Source: a virus
IMG/VR virus record: IMGVR_UViG_3300042691_033510
Coordinates: 1 to 36,547 of that record
Reading direction: 5' to 3' (one strand)
Length of the DNA: 36,547 nt
How positions within the stretch are numbered: position 1 is the first letter of the stretch; every line of letters begins with the position of its first letter. This document shows positions 5,115-12,275 of the stretch, in pieces. The translations under genes and the position numbers were made by a program. Below the pieces are notes generated by a model. That model saw nothing but the letters and a program-made list of their open reading frames with translations. It had not been told where the DNA came from and ran no database searches.

Positions 5115-6655
5115 CGGCGGTTCTTTGCGGTATCGGAGTAGGTCCTCTCCCGAGCGTTCTGGGCAAACGTGCGAGAGCGGCCGGATCCAGAGAAGGCGCG
5201 GGTTCGGTTTCGCCTAGACACAATCGGCACAACTTCCCCGCCGAGCGAAAGGTTTGCGGCAATGCCGGTAAGGACGAATGTGCCCGAATTGAGCTGGAGT
5301 AATCGAGATGCCCGCAAATTGGCCGATTGACCGCCAAGCGTGAAGTTGCCGACTGACGAAGTGAGGACACGAGCCGAGACCAGCAAGACCGTCTGCCCGG
5401 ATAGCAAAAATGAGCCATGAGCGGCCACCAGCTTTCGGGCAACAATTAGTCCGGCGTCTTGCCCGCCGAGCACCAGAGACCCCTGGGCGGCTGTGATTTG
5501 TCGTGCCGCTCGTAGTCCTGCGTCTTGTCCATTTAACGCAAAACTTGCCTGAGCCGCTGTAAGATTAAAACCTTTAAGCAGGTTTGCCGCCTGTCCCGAG
5601 AGAACGAAAGACCCTTGGGAGGCAGAGAGCGTGTAAGAGCCTGCGGGCGCATATATTAGCGCCGCGTCTTGGCCACTGAGAACAAAAGCGCCGTAAGAAG
5701 AGGTGAGCTTCAGGCCTCTATATAGCCCCGCATCCTGTCCCGAAAGCGTAAGCGAGCCTTGTGATGCGGTTACATTAAAGCCTTTGAGTAGGTTTGCGGA
5801 CTGCCCCGAAAGGGAAAATGACCCTTGTGCTGCAGCTATGTATCTCGTTGCAACGAGTCCAGCGCTTTGCCCTGAGAGTGTGAAAGAGCCCTGGGCGGCT
5901 GTGACCTTGAGACCCCTATACAATCCCGCCGTTTGCCCACTGAGAGAAAATGAGCCTTGAGCTGCCGTAACTTTCAGACCCCGCACAAGCGAGGCCGCTT
6001 GGCCGGACAGCGTGAAACTTCCTTGAGCTGCGGTTAGAGAATACGGAGAGCCCGACGCCGCCCGGATTTCGATAACGCGGGCGCGATACCCTGACGATGT
6101 TCCGCCGCCGACCTTGTTGGTCGTGCTCCACCCAGTCACGCCGCCGTTGGTGTCGTGGGCGCTACATTCATCGGTGGCGTCAACATCGTCCACTCGGTTT
6201 GTCATTCCGGTTGGAGCGCCGAGGTCGTTATCTACCGCCCGATGTCCGGCAAAGCCGACCGCCCACGAGCTGCCGCTTGAGTCGGCGAAAGTAACGGCGT
6301 TATAAGCCACCGTCGCCGAGCTGCCTCCGGTATCCGAATCATTCCCCACGGGTGTAGTTTGATGAACCCCGCTGTATTGCAGGGCTACAACCGACGTGGC
6401 GTTTGTGAATGTGCCAGTGCCGGTGTCAGATGCCGAGGCCACAAGGCGATAGCAAAGAACGGAAGAACACGTATTTCCGCCAGACGCAGCGGAAGGCGCG
6501 ACCGTCCAGGCGTTTCCCGTTGGAGGAGTTGGGACGGTAGGGGCCGTGTTCGACCCGTCCCGGAAGGCGAAAATTATCTGGAGATATCCCGCGACTGGGC
6601 TTGTGAACGTCGCCGAGGTCGTGCCGCTTGCGCTGTTGACGTAGGCGATCGCCAC
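5111..6655 (-). CDS. Repeat-rich tail fibre/minor tail protein
   Basis: 514 aa. Residues 1-200 form a Ser/Thr/Gly-rich beta domain (head-binding or lectin-like). Residues 206-475 are 12 tandem units of about 22 residues with the pattern xLTAAQGSFxLSGQxAxLxxGxx. The last 39 residues are Arg-rich (RRNRTRAFSGSGRSRTF) and could contact a partner. The start at 6655 has AAGGA upstream. Such GSFxLxGQxAxL repeats are frequent in phage structural proteins. A role in the distal tail or as a fibre is inferred from position after the tail hub and from the repeat fold. Receptor binding is not shown. Confidence 0.7.
   Translation of the reverse strand: MAIAYVNSASGTTSATFTSPVAGYLQIIFAFRDGSNTAPTVPTPPTGNAWTVAPSAASGGNTCSSVLCYRLVASASDTGTGTFTNATSVVALQYSGVHQTTPVGNDSDTGGSSATVAYNAVTFADSSGSSWAVGFAGHRAVDNDLGAPTGMTNRVDDVDATDECSAHDTNGGVTGWSTTNKVGGGTSSGYRARVIEIRAASGSPYSLTAAQGSFTLSGQAASLVRGLKVTAAQGSFSLSGQTAGLYRGLKVTAAQGSFTLSGQSAGLVATRYIAAAQGSFSLSGQSANLLKGFNVTASQGSLTLSGQDAGLYRGLKLTSSYGAFVLSGQDAALIYAPAGSYTLSASQGSFVLSGQAANLLKGFNLTAAQASFALNGQDAGLRAARQITAAQGSLVLGGQDAGLIVARKLVAAHGSFLLSGQTVLLVSARVLTSSVGNFTLGGQSANLRASRLLQLNSGTFVLTGIAANLSLGGEVVPIVSRRNRTRAFSGSGRSRTFAQNARERTYSDTAKNRR
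5231..6040 (-). repeat. Twelve 66-bp coding repeats in the fibre gene
   Basis: Each unit encodes about 22 residues with conserved GSF.LSGQ.A.L. Unit 6 carries a four-residue insertion and the last unit has lost the Gln. Units ending LYRGLK and LLKGFN recur, which indicates higher-order duplication. Codons differ between units, so the array is old rather than freshly expanded. Confidence 0.8.
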
Positions 6656-6674
6656 ATCTCAGTATCCTTTTTTC

Positions 6675-6935
6675 TTAATCCACCGCGCCAGGCTCGCCGG
6701 TTTTACCCTTCAAGGCTCGAGCAATGGTTGCACGTTCATTCGAAAGCTCGCTCATCCTATCTTCTATTGGACGAAAGAGCTGAACGCACTCTTTTTGCGC
6801 CGCTTGCAGCTTGGCAATATCTCTCGCTATTTCGTCATAGCGTTCACGAAAGGGAGCTCTTTCTTTTTCAAGTTTCTCCCACTCCGCAGTTGCTTCATGA
6901 AATCGAGCACGAAGAATTTCCTCTGTAGTTGCCAT
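6675..6935 (-). CDS. Small coiled-coil protein
   Basis: 86 aa, highly charged and helical throughout (EEILRARFHEATAEWEKLEK, then RYDEIARDIAKLQAAQ), with a short Gly/Pro end. It lies between two tail structural genes with gaps of 19 and 9 bp. It is likely a dimeric coiled coil. Whether it is a virion part or an assembly helper cannot be told. The family is not recognised beyond being common in phage late operons. Confidence 0.6.
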   Translation of the reverse strand: MATTEEILRARFHEATAEWEKLEKERAPFRERYDEIARDIAKLQAAQKECVQLFRPIEDRMSELSNERATIARALKGKTGEPGAVD

Positions 6936-6944
6936 TATGTATCC

Positions 6945-7364
6945 TTATGCGTTCTGCAACACGCCGTTTGTAGGGTCAAAATCTACGGTGAATGTTTCGC
7001 CTGCGGCCAGGGTGATACTCGATCCGTAGTCCCAAGAGCCGATCAGTTCGTCATTAGTTGCCGTGTCGTTGCAAAGCACCGCATAGCGAAAAGGCCCCAT
7101 AGAACCCCCGGAAGCGGTGAAGACAACATCCGCCAAGACGAGCTTATAGGTGCCGGAGGTCTGGGATGAGCTTGAGATGGTCGCCGCAGTTCCGCCGGTG
7201 GTGTATCCGTTGCCATTTGAAATTTGGGTAATGTTACTGAGCTGCGTGTCTGTGGCGTTTGGCGCTGTGTTGGTGAGTACAACTTTTAAGGTGTCCGAGC
7301 CGAGGTTGTGAACCTTCTCGGCGAGCGCCTCTACGAATGAATTAAACTTTACAAACGAAGCCAT
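6945..7364 (-). CDS. Minor structural (tail/decoration) protein
   Basis: 139 aa from the ATG at 7364, preceded by GGGGGTGGTGG. It starts ASFVKFNSFVEALAEKVHNL. The C-terminal half has VVFTASGGSMGPFRYAVL and GSWDYGSSITLAAGETFTVD, a pattern I know from many phage structural proteins annotated as tail or hypothetical. It is beta-rich with no enzymatic motif. A putative late promoter (7396-7431) lies about 30 bp upstream. The molecular role in the virion is unknown. Confidence 0.7.
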   Translation of the reverse strand: MASFVKFNSFVEALAEKVHNLGSDTLKVVLTNTAPNATDTQLSNITQISNGNGYTTGGTAATISSSSQTSGTYKLVLADVVFTASGGSMGPFRYAVLCNDTATNDELIGSWDYGSSITLAAGETFTVDFDPTNGVLQNA

Positions 7365-7395
7365 CCACCACCCCCGCAATTCTCATCACAGGGGA

Positions 7396-7431
7396 ATGAT
7401 AAGGCTCTAGGGACGGGGTTCAAACGGTTAG
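7396..7431 (-). promoter_or_regulatory. Putative late promoter (motif copy 5)
   Basis: CTAACCGTTTGAA (7431-7419), a 17-bp spacer, then TATCAT (7401-7396). This is the best copy, since TATCAT matches five of six bases of the sigma70 -10 box. It lies in the 70-bp gap between two genes. A start near 7389 would give a 25-base leader containing the GGGGGTGGTGG ribosome site of the gene at 7364. Confidence 0.6.
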
Positions 7432-7434
7432 AGC

Positions 7435-7686
7435 TTAGCCGTCGTCCTCGATGGCGACATGCCCCCGCTGCCTGCGATCCTTGTCGAGTGTTGCCAATTC
7501 CACTGCGAGCTGGTTGATGTCTTGCCCGTGCCGGTCCAATCTCTTCCAGATTGCTTCGACGCTTCGAGCGTAGCTCTGCTCAATTCGCTCGATTGTCGCG
7601 TCCATCTTTGAGACACAACGATTGAGCGTCCAACCGAGTAAACCAACACACAAGCCCCCAAGGCCAACGTAATCAGGCTGATCCAC
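7435..7686 (-). CDS. Membrane-anchored coiled-coil small protein
   Basis: 83 aa from a GTG at 7686. An N-terminal hydrophobic segment (YVGLGGLCVGLLGWTL) is followed by a long amphipathic helix (KMDATIERIEQSYARSVEAI, then ELATLDKDRR). This fits a single-pass inner-membrane protein with a coiled-coil domain, similar in plan to i-spanins or class III holins. A second frame from the ATG at 7688 (stop at 7428) also starts with a hydrophobic segment but has an unstructured remainder, so this frame is preferred. AGGA lies 8 bases before the ATG/GTG pair. Confidence 0.55.
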   Translation of the reverse strand: MDQPDYVGLGGLCVGLLGWTLNRCVSKMDATIERIEQSYARSVEAIWKRLDRHGQDINQLAVELATLDKDRRQRGHVAIEDDG

Positions 7687-7698
7687 ATTCTGCGCTTC

Positions 7699-8169
7699 CT
7701 ATGCTCTGAATTTCAGTTGAATAATATGGTACTGCCGATCCTTTGAATACATCGTCCCAGTTCCTGAGCTTCTGACCATTTTTTGAGCAAATGCTACGGT
7801 GCCACTGAGCCCAGAAGTAACAGCGATGGTAAACATGCTGTCTTCATTTGCCGAGATGTTGGAGTTTCTGCCGGTCCGCCAGGCATAGTTTTGCATGTCG
7901 GTCCCGCCGATGGTTGACCAGCACTTGAGCAGGGCCGAGGTATCGCCAATTGAATATGAATGTTGAAAAAGGAATATAAGAAGGTCAGATGTCTCGACAT
8001 TGGTAACGCTGACGGTATCTAGCGTTAGGTCGCTACCCGTGCCGCCAGTATCTTTCTGACTGGCGCTCTGACTTGAAGTCCAGCGAGCGGGCAGCTTAGA
8101 GTCGAGCGCCGCTTGGAGAATTGATGCGTCGCCAATTGATGAACTCAGAATGCCGGAAGAAAAAGCCAT
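7699..8169 (-). CDS. Minor tail structural protein
   Basis: 156 aa, beta-rich and Ser/Thr/Gly-rich, with a short N-terminal helix (SIGDASILQAALDSKL). No catalytic motif is visible. The start (8169) shares its base with the last base of the tail-hub stop. Composition resembles baseplate-tip or fibre-attachment proteins. A putative internal promoter lies 250 bp upstream inside the hub gene. Confidence 0.6.
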   Translation of the reverse strand: MAFSSGILSSSIGDASILQAALDSKLPARWTSSQSASQKDTGGTGSDLTLDTVSVTNVETSDLLIFLFQHSYSIGDTSALLKCWSTIGGTDMQNYAWRTGRNSNISANEDSMFTIAVTSGLSGTVAFAQKMVRSSGTGTMYSKDRQYHIIQLKFRA

Positions 8170-10535
8170 TAGACCGTCCCTGTAAAGCTATTCATGCTTT
8201 CGACTGTCACGACCATGTAAGCTCCTGCCTCCTCAACTTTGAGCACCTCGCCCGTATGTACCCCCTCAGAAATCCAAGTGATCGGCACACCGTCCTGATA
8301 GAAAATCGCCGTTGAGCCTGCGCCGTCAGTGATTCGAGTCGGTTCATCTCCCCTACTTCCGACCGGCCCCATTATGCGCGAATGCTTGGTGCGACCCTTG
8401 CTGAACAGGTCAATCGTAGAATACCAAGTCTTCCTAGGGATTCGAACGGTTAAAAGGGTGCGCTGCTTGCTGTAACGGTCGAAGTAGTAGTTTAGGACCT
8501 TCCGCACTCCTTCCTGCCGAACGTGCATGTAAAAGCGCCATACGGCTGCCCTGAGGCCATATAACGCGATGGATGCCGTTGCCGCCGCTGCTCGTTGCGT
8601 GTCGTTTGAAGCTTCCCCAGTCTCCCCGTCCCGGATGTATTCAAGCTCGAGATATTTCTGGTCAATAACCTTGCGAGTGAGCGCTGCATCTGAGTTCACG
8701 GCAAGCGCGTCGGTGGAATACAGCACGTCGATGCTATTAATTAAATCGTTGTCGGGGCTTTCGGTGATGCCGAGCACCCGAAGATCCCCCCGGTGCGCCG
8801 CCTCTGAGAGGTCGAAATCGTAGGTTCCTGTTTCGGGCGTCGGGAAGTTCAGGGACATCTTGCCCGCGCGGGTCTTCCAGAGCCTTAGGCGGAACTGTCG
8901 GCAAACCTCGTTTATAATTTCAGCGACCGAGGCTGAGGATTCTTGCACCCAAGCGGCTTTCAGGTTCGATCCTATCTCGTCCCTGATGTCATCGATCTGA
9001 TCGTAATCGGCGTATGAGGTAGAGAGGTTCAGTCCCATAACGTCGTTTCGTAATAGGTAATGGATGATCGATGCCGGGTTCTCAAGTGTTGCTGACGATG
9101 CGTTATAGGGTGTGCCCGCTATCGCCTCTAAGCCTATCTTGAATTCGACGCCGTCGAACTGATAAGGGTTTGTTCCGCTCATCAAGTTGTCGAGGCGCTG
9201 AGTGTAAACGTAGTAATCACCTACGGCAGTGCCTGTTACTGTCCCCTCCGCACCAAAATCCCAAATTTGAAGTTGGAGTTCGGCAGCGGTCTCAGTCCAA
9301 CCATCTTTATTGACGGTCTGGTCGTTTGTGTAGACAGGATTCGTCGTGACGACCGTGTCATATTTTGCCACAACGTAGTTGCTGGTGTCGGTGCTGTTCG
9401 TCCACTCAAGCGTAAAGAAGTAACTGTGGCCTGGCGGCAAAACTAGAGGCTGCTGGAAGTAAAAGTTCACATCCGCGTAGGAGGTAGAGAGATTGACGGC
9501 ATCACCCACCGCTTGAGCAAGAACGCTGCCAACTGCTGCCCAGTTACTCCCGTTTACCTGAATCGCCTTTCGGACAGTCACCATGAGCTGCCCTGTTCCA
9601 GCTACAATAGTCCCAACTCGCTTAAGTCGAGCCGAGCACCCGCCAATCAGCCGAGCGTTTGTGGTGACGGTGCATCTGGTAGAGAGTCGCCATTGATACA
9701 TATTCTGGTCAGTCCCGGCAGCCCACGAAGAGGGCCCAACAAGCGGCGCCCGGAAATTATACGTGTTGTTTAGGTGAGCAAGGGGGAGCCACGAGCGCGA
9801 GTCGAGATCCAGAAACTGATTCCGAACGTATATCTGGCCGCGGGTTAATCCGATATCGTCGTCAAAGACCCCGGCGATGACGTAGATTCGCTGATAGTTG
9901 TTACTCCCGCCGTCAGAGACAATTTCAGATTTGTATAACGGACACGATGAGACGATAACGCCCGTGGTCCCATCCTCGGACTCGCCGAAACTTGAGGGTG
10001 CTGATTCCCCTATCCACTGTCTTATGTAGTTATCGACGTTTGTGGAGAAATCGGCAGCGACGAATCTGTGGCCGAATTCCTTGTCCTTGAACCACGTATC
10101 ACGCGCCTGAATCTCAAGGATATTCTCCTCGTTGCCGAAAACGATATCCACGATCTCAAGGGTCTGCCGAACATTTGCCGCGCCGTTGGTGGTCGTGGTG
10201 TCATCGGGCTTGGGGTAGTAGTAGACCGTCGCCGTTCCGTTTTGGTAATCGTGAGTAGTGAGCAGATCGCAGAAGGTCGTATTGACGTTCGAGAGCGGAG
10301 CGTGAGCAAAGATTCTCAGCGTGACGTTGTGCCTCACAGCCGAATTGATCCCGCAAGAGCGTATGCAGGTTGGCGCACCGGCAAGAAGCGGATAGACAAT
10401 CCCGCTCCCGGAATAGACGCCGGAGGCCGGATAAAACTCAGTGCCGAAGTTGTAGGTCGTGGTCCCGCTTCCGTCCTTTTTGTTCAGAACGATGGTAACG
10501 AACTCGACATCGGTATCAACAAATAGAGTGCTCAT
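8169..10535 (-). CDS. Tail hub / host-specificity (gpJ-like) protein
   Basis: 788 aa, the largest protein after the tape measure, and downstream of it and of two distal tail proteins, where siphophages place their central tail-tip protein. It is beta-rich throughout. Residues 130-180 (VDIVFGNEENILEIQARDTW) and 545-590 (VAEIINEVCRQFRLRLW, then KMSLNFPTPETG) resemble hub folds in which a short helical bundle precedes beta barrels. The C-terminal part has RTKHSRIMGP and TWISEGVHTGEVLKVEE, typical of baseplate hub ends. The start overlaps the preceding stop as ATGA. Receptor contact is inferred. Confidence 0.7.
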   Translation of the reverse strand: MSTLFVDTDVEFVTIVLNKKDGSGTTTYNFGTEFYPASGVYSGSGIVYPLLAGAPTCIRSCGINSAVRHNVTLRIFAHAPLSNVNTTFCDLLTTHDYQNGTATVYYYPKPDDTTTTNGAANVRQTLEIVDIVFGNEENILEIQARDTWFKDKEFGHRFVAADFSTNVDNYIRQWIGESAPSSFGESEDGTTGVIVSSCPLYKSEIVSDGGSNNYQRIYVIAGVFDDDIGLTRGQIYVRNQFLDLDSRSWLPLAHLNNTYNFRAPLVGPSSWAAGTDQNMYQWRLSTRCTVTTNARLIGGCSARLKRVGTIVAGTGQLMVTVRKAIQVNGSNWAAVGSVLAQAVGDAVNLSTSYADVNFYFQQPLVLPPGHSYFFTLEWTNSTDTSNYVVAKYDTVVTTNPVYTNDQTVNKDGWTETAAELQLQIWDFGAEGTVTGTAVGDYYVYTQRLDNLMSGTNPYQFDGVEFKIGLEAIAGTPYNASSATLENPASIIHYLLRNDVMGLNLSTSYADYDQIDDIRDEIGSNLKAAWVQESSASVAEIINEVCRQFRLRLWKTRAGKMSLNFPTPETGTYDFDLSEAAHRGDLRVLGITESPDNDLINSIDVLYSTDALAVNSDAALTRKVIDQKYLELEYIRDGETGEASNDTQRAAAATASIALYGLRAAVWRFYMHVRQEGVRKVLNYYFDRYSKQRTLLTVRIPRKTWYSTIDLFSKGRTKHSRIMGPVGSRGDEPTRITDGAGSTAIFYQDGVPITWISEGVHTGEVLKVEEAGAYMVVTVESMNSFTGTV
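8418..8453 (-). promoter_or_regulatory. Putative internal late promoter (motif copy 4)
   Basis: TTAACCGTTCGAA (8453-8441), a 17-bp spacer and TATTCT (8423-8418), wholly inside the tail-hub gene. The gene can accommodate the motif as LTVRIP codons, so chance is possible, but the spacing equals that of the intergenic copies. It would drive the genes from 8169 leftward. Confidence 0.45.
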
Positions 10536-11311
10536 GGGTAGTGCTTGAGCCTCCTCAGAGTTATCTCTACAAAGTGCCGGTCGTCCTCGATGACGGTTTC
10601 GATCCAGCCTTCGATGACAACGTGTTCAAGCTTCCAAGGGAAGACGTCGCCCGCTGTGTCGTAGAGAAATAGCGGCCACTTCAGAAGCATCGGCAACGCC
10701 TTGAAGCTCGTCATCTCCGCTCGTGTGGCGGGGAATCCCAGCTTGAATTGCTTCTCGGTTTCGTATTCGTAGGACGTTTGCTGAGGTCTAAACCATCTGT
10801 CTGATTCAGGGATATCGACCCAAGGCTGAGCGAAGACCGGCGGCATGGCGAAGGAAAAGCCCGCGCTTGCATACATCTTCGTGAACGTCATGGCCTCAGT
10901 TCCGGCCGAGTCCATTTCGATGCCGTAGCCGCGATAATTCGTCGCGCCCGATACATCGATCACCAAGTCCTGAGACCTGTAGCCCGTTAGGTTTGCAGCC
11001 GCTAAGGTCGAGATGGTCGTGCCCGAGATTGCAGACCACGAACCGCCAGAACTCTTCTGCATGGCTCGGACCTGAGAGCCCGCGAGCGTCACCATCTTAT
11101 CCGCCCGCGCAATCACGAGATAGTTCGCGACGTAGTTGGCGGCGAGCGAATAGCCCGGAGAAACAGCGGAGGAACTCGCCGTCCCTCTCCAGTATGTGTT
11201 TCGAGGTCCTGAAATGAGGTCGTAGATATCCCCCGACGCGGTTGAGCCGGTTATCATCGCCAAGGATGAAGCAAGGTCGCCGACGTGATTAGGGAGAAAC
11301 TTAAGCGACAC
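10532..11311 (-). CDS. Distal tail protein, paralogue B
   Basis: 259 aa. It is clearly related to the upstream neighbour (11301..12056). Shared blocks are SGPRNTYW/RGPRHLEW, IARADK/ITRADR, RSQDLV/NSQDYV and the C-terminal LFLYDTAGDVFPWKLEHVVIEGW/CFLYDSAGTILADKLWHCIV, and both end in an R(L)K/REYP motif. This points to tandem gene duplication. Position between tape measure and hub fits a distal-tail or tail-tip adaptor protein. The start overlaps the end of the neighbour by 11 bases. Confidence 0.65.
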   Translation of the reverse strand: MSLKFLPNHVGDLASSLAMITGSTASGDIYDLISGPRNTYWRGTASSSAVSPGYSLAANYVANYLVIARADKMVTLAGSQVRAMQKSSGGSWSAISGTTISTLAAANLTGYRSQDLVIDVSGATNYRGYGIEMDSAGTEAMTFTKMYASAGFSFAMPPVFAQPWVDIPESDRWFRPQQTSYEYETEKQFKLGFPATRAEMTSFKALPMLLKWPLFLYDTAGDVFPWKLEHVVIEGWIETVIEDDRHFVEITLRRLKHYP

Positions 11312-12056
11312 TTGGATACTCCCGCAGACGATAGACCTGTAAGTCCACCTGATACTTGTCGTTGAACATCGGAGTTACCTGGAGGTTCGAAACAATGCAG
11401 TGCCAGAGCTTGTCGGCTAGAATGGTTCCGGCGCTATCGTAGAGAAAGCACGGCTCTTCTTTGAGGAGGAACTGAGCCTCGAGACTTGTTGCGGTCGTTG
11501 CGGGCTCATCTTTGAATTGGATGTTCATCACCTCAGAGCAAAGGTAAGTCTTGCTGCCATTCGAATACCTATCCCAATAGGGCGAGATGGTCGGCGACTG
11601 AGGCTCGGCAAATGCAAGCGCCGTTCCGAAGTAGATTTTATTTACTATCTTCGCACCGCTGCCCTTAAACTCAACTGAGAACGCTTGCTGAGAAGCGGCA
11701 GCCGTAAAGCTTGCGACATAGTCCTGAGAGTTCTGGCCTATGCAGGTCGGTGCGCTTGCCGCGTCTTCAATGGTCGTAGCTGAGCCGGAGTAGGTCGAAT
11801 ACTTCCTAATGGTGTAGCCGGAGCTGTAGCGGTCCGCCCTCGTTATGACGCAACGATTCGCGCCGAGGTTCCCCCGCTTGTTCTCGTAGACGAGCCGACG
11901 AACCGCAGTGCCCGTCTGAGCCCATTCAAGGTGGCGCGGCCCTCTTGTGATGTTCTCAATGTTAGCAGTGTCGGAGGTTGCTGCGTTAGAGCTGTCGGTA
12001 GGCAAGACGAGCGCCGAATCCTTCCACACGGTGTTTGTGATTAGTTCGATTGCCAT
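11301..12056 (-). CDS. Distal tail protein, paralogue A
   Basis: 251 aa from the ATG at 12056, which overlaps the preceding stop as TAATG. The longer frame from 12155 runs through another gene and is rejected. It is beta-rich with the conserved C-terminal segment LKEEPCFLYDSAGT and ending RLREYPSVA. It is a paralogue of the next gene. In siphophages the slot after the tape measure usually encodes Dit-type or tail-tip proteins linking tube and hub. That role is inferred from order only. Confidence 0.65.
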   Translation of the reverse strand: MAIELITNTVWKDSALVLPTDSSNAATSDTANIENITRGPRHLEWAQTGTAVRRLVYENKRGNLGANRCVITRADRYSSGYTIRKYSTYSGSATTIEDAASAPTCIGQNSQDYVASFTAAASQQAFSVEFKGSGAKIVNKIYFGTALAFAEPQSPTISPYWDRYSNGSKTYLCSEVMNIQFKDEPATTATSLEAQFLLKEEPCFLYDSAGTILADKLWHCIVSNLQVTPMFNDKYQVDLQVYRLREYPSVA

Positions 12057-12238
12057 TAGCGAAGTCTTCGAAGAGGTTTGTTGTCGTCGTCCGACGCGCT
12101 GTGTCCACCCGTTGCAGCACGCGCTTGCTTTGCGGCCTCTGTTACCGCGTTCCACGCCTTCACCATCCGCGCAGCTGCGCGCTCTACCTTAACGGCTGGG
12201 TCGCTAACCGACAGCCGCGCTCGCTTCTGCCGCATCAT
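12056..12238 (-). CDS. Small ORF duplicating the tape-measure C terminus (+1 frame)
   Basis: 60 aa. It overlaps the last 35 bases of the tape-measure gene in the +1 frame. It contains ERAAARMVKAWNAVTEAAKQ, a close copy of the tape-measure C-terminal RSADRMVKAWNKVEQAANDA. It could be started independently at ATGATG (12238), with GGAG about 16 bases upstream. It could also be read as a +1 frameshift extension of the tape measure, or be its broken-off end after a 1-nt indel. Its stop overlaps the next start as TAATG, so the region is translated through. Confidence 0.5.
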   Translation of the reverse strand: MMRQKRARLSVSDPAVKVERAAARMVKAWNAVTEAAKQARAATGGHSASDDDNKPLRRLR

Positions 12239-12275
12239 TTGCTGCTTGCTCCACCTTGTTCCATGCCTTCACCAT
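12149..12275 (-). repeat. 18-bp direct repeat, 109 bp apart, spanning tape-measure end
   Basis: Copies at 12149-12166 and 12258-12275 differ at one base and encode MVKAWN in both. The 109-bp offset is not a multiple of three, so the second copy is in frame with the +1 ORF and not with the tape measure. Confidence 0.85.

Noticed and set aside
5231-6040. Fibre repeats as a CRISPR or diversity-generating region
   Set aside because: The repeats are coding, contiguous and diverged with no spacers, and no reverse transcriptase gene or template repeat is present.
7428-7688. The ATG (7688) frame as the main gene
   Set aside because: After its hydrophobic start the sequence is Ser/Thr/Arg-rich and unstructured; the GTG frame gives a convincing coiled coil.
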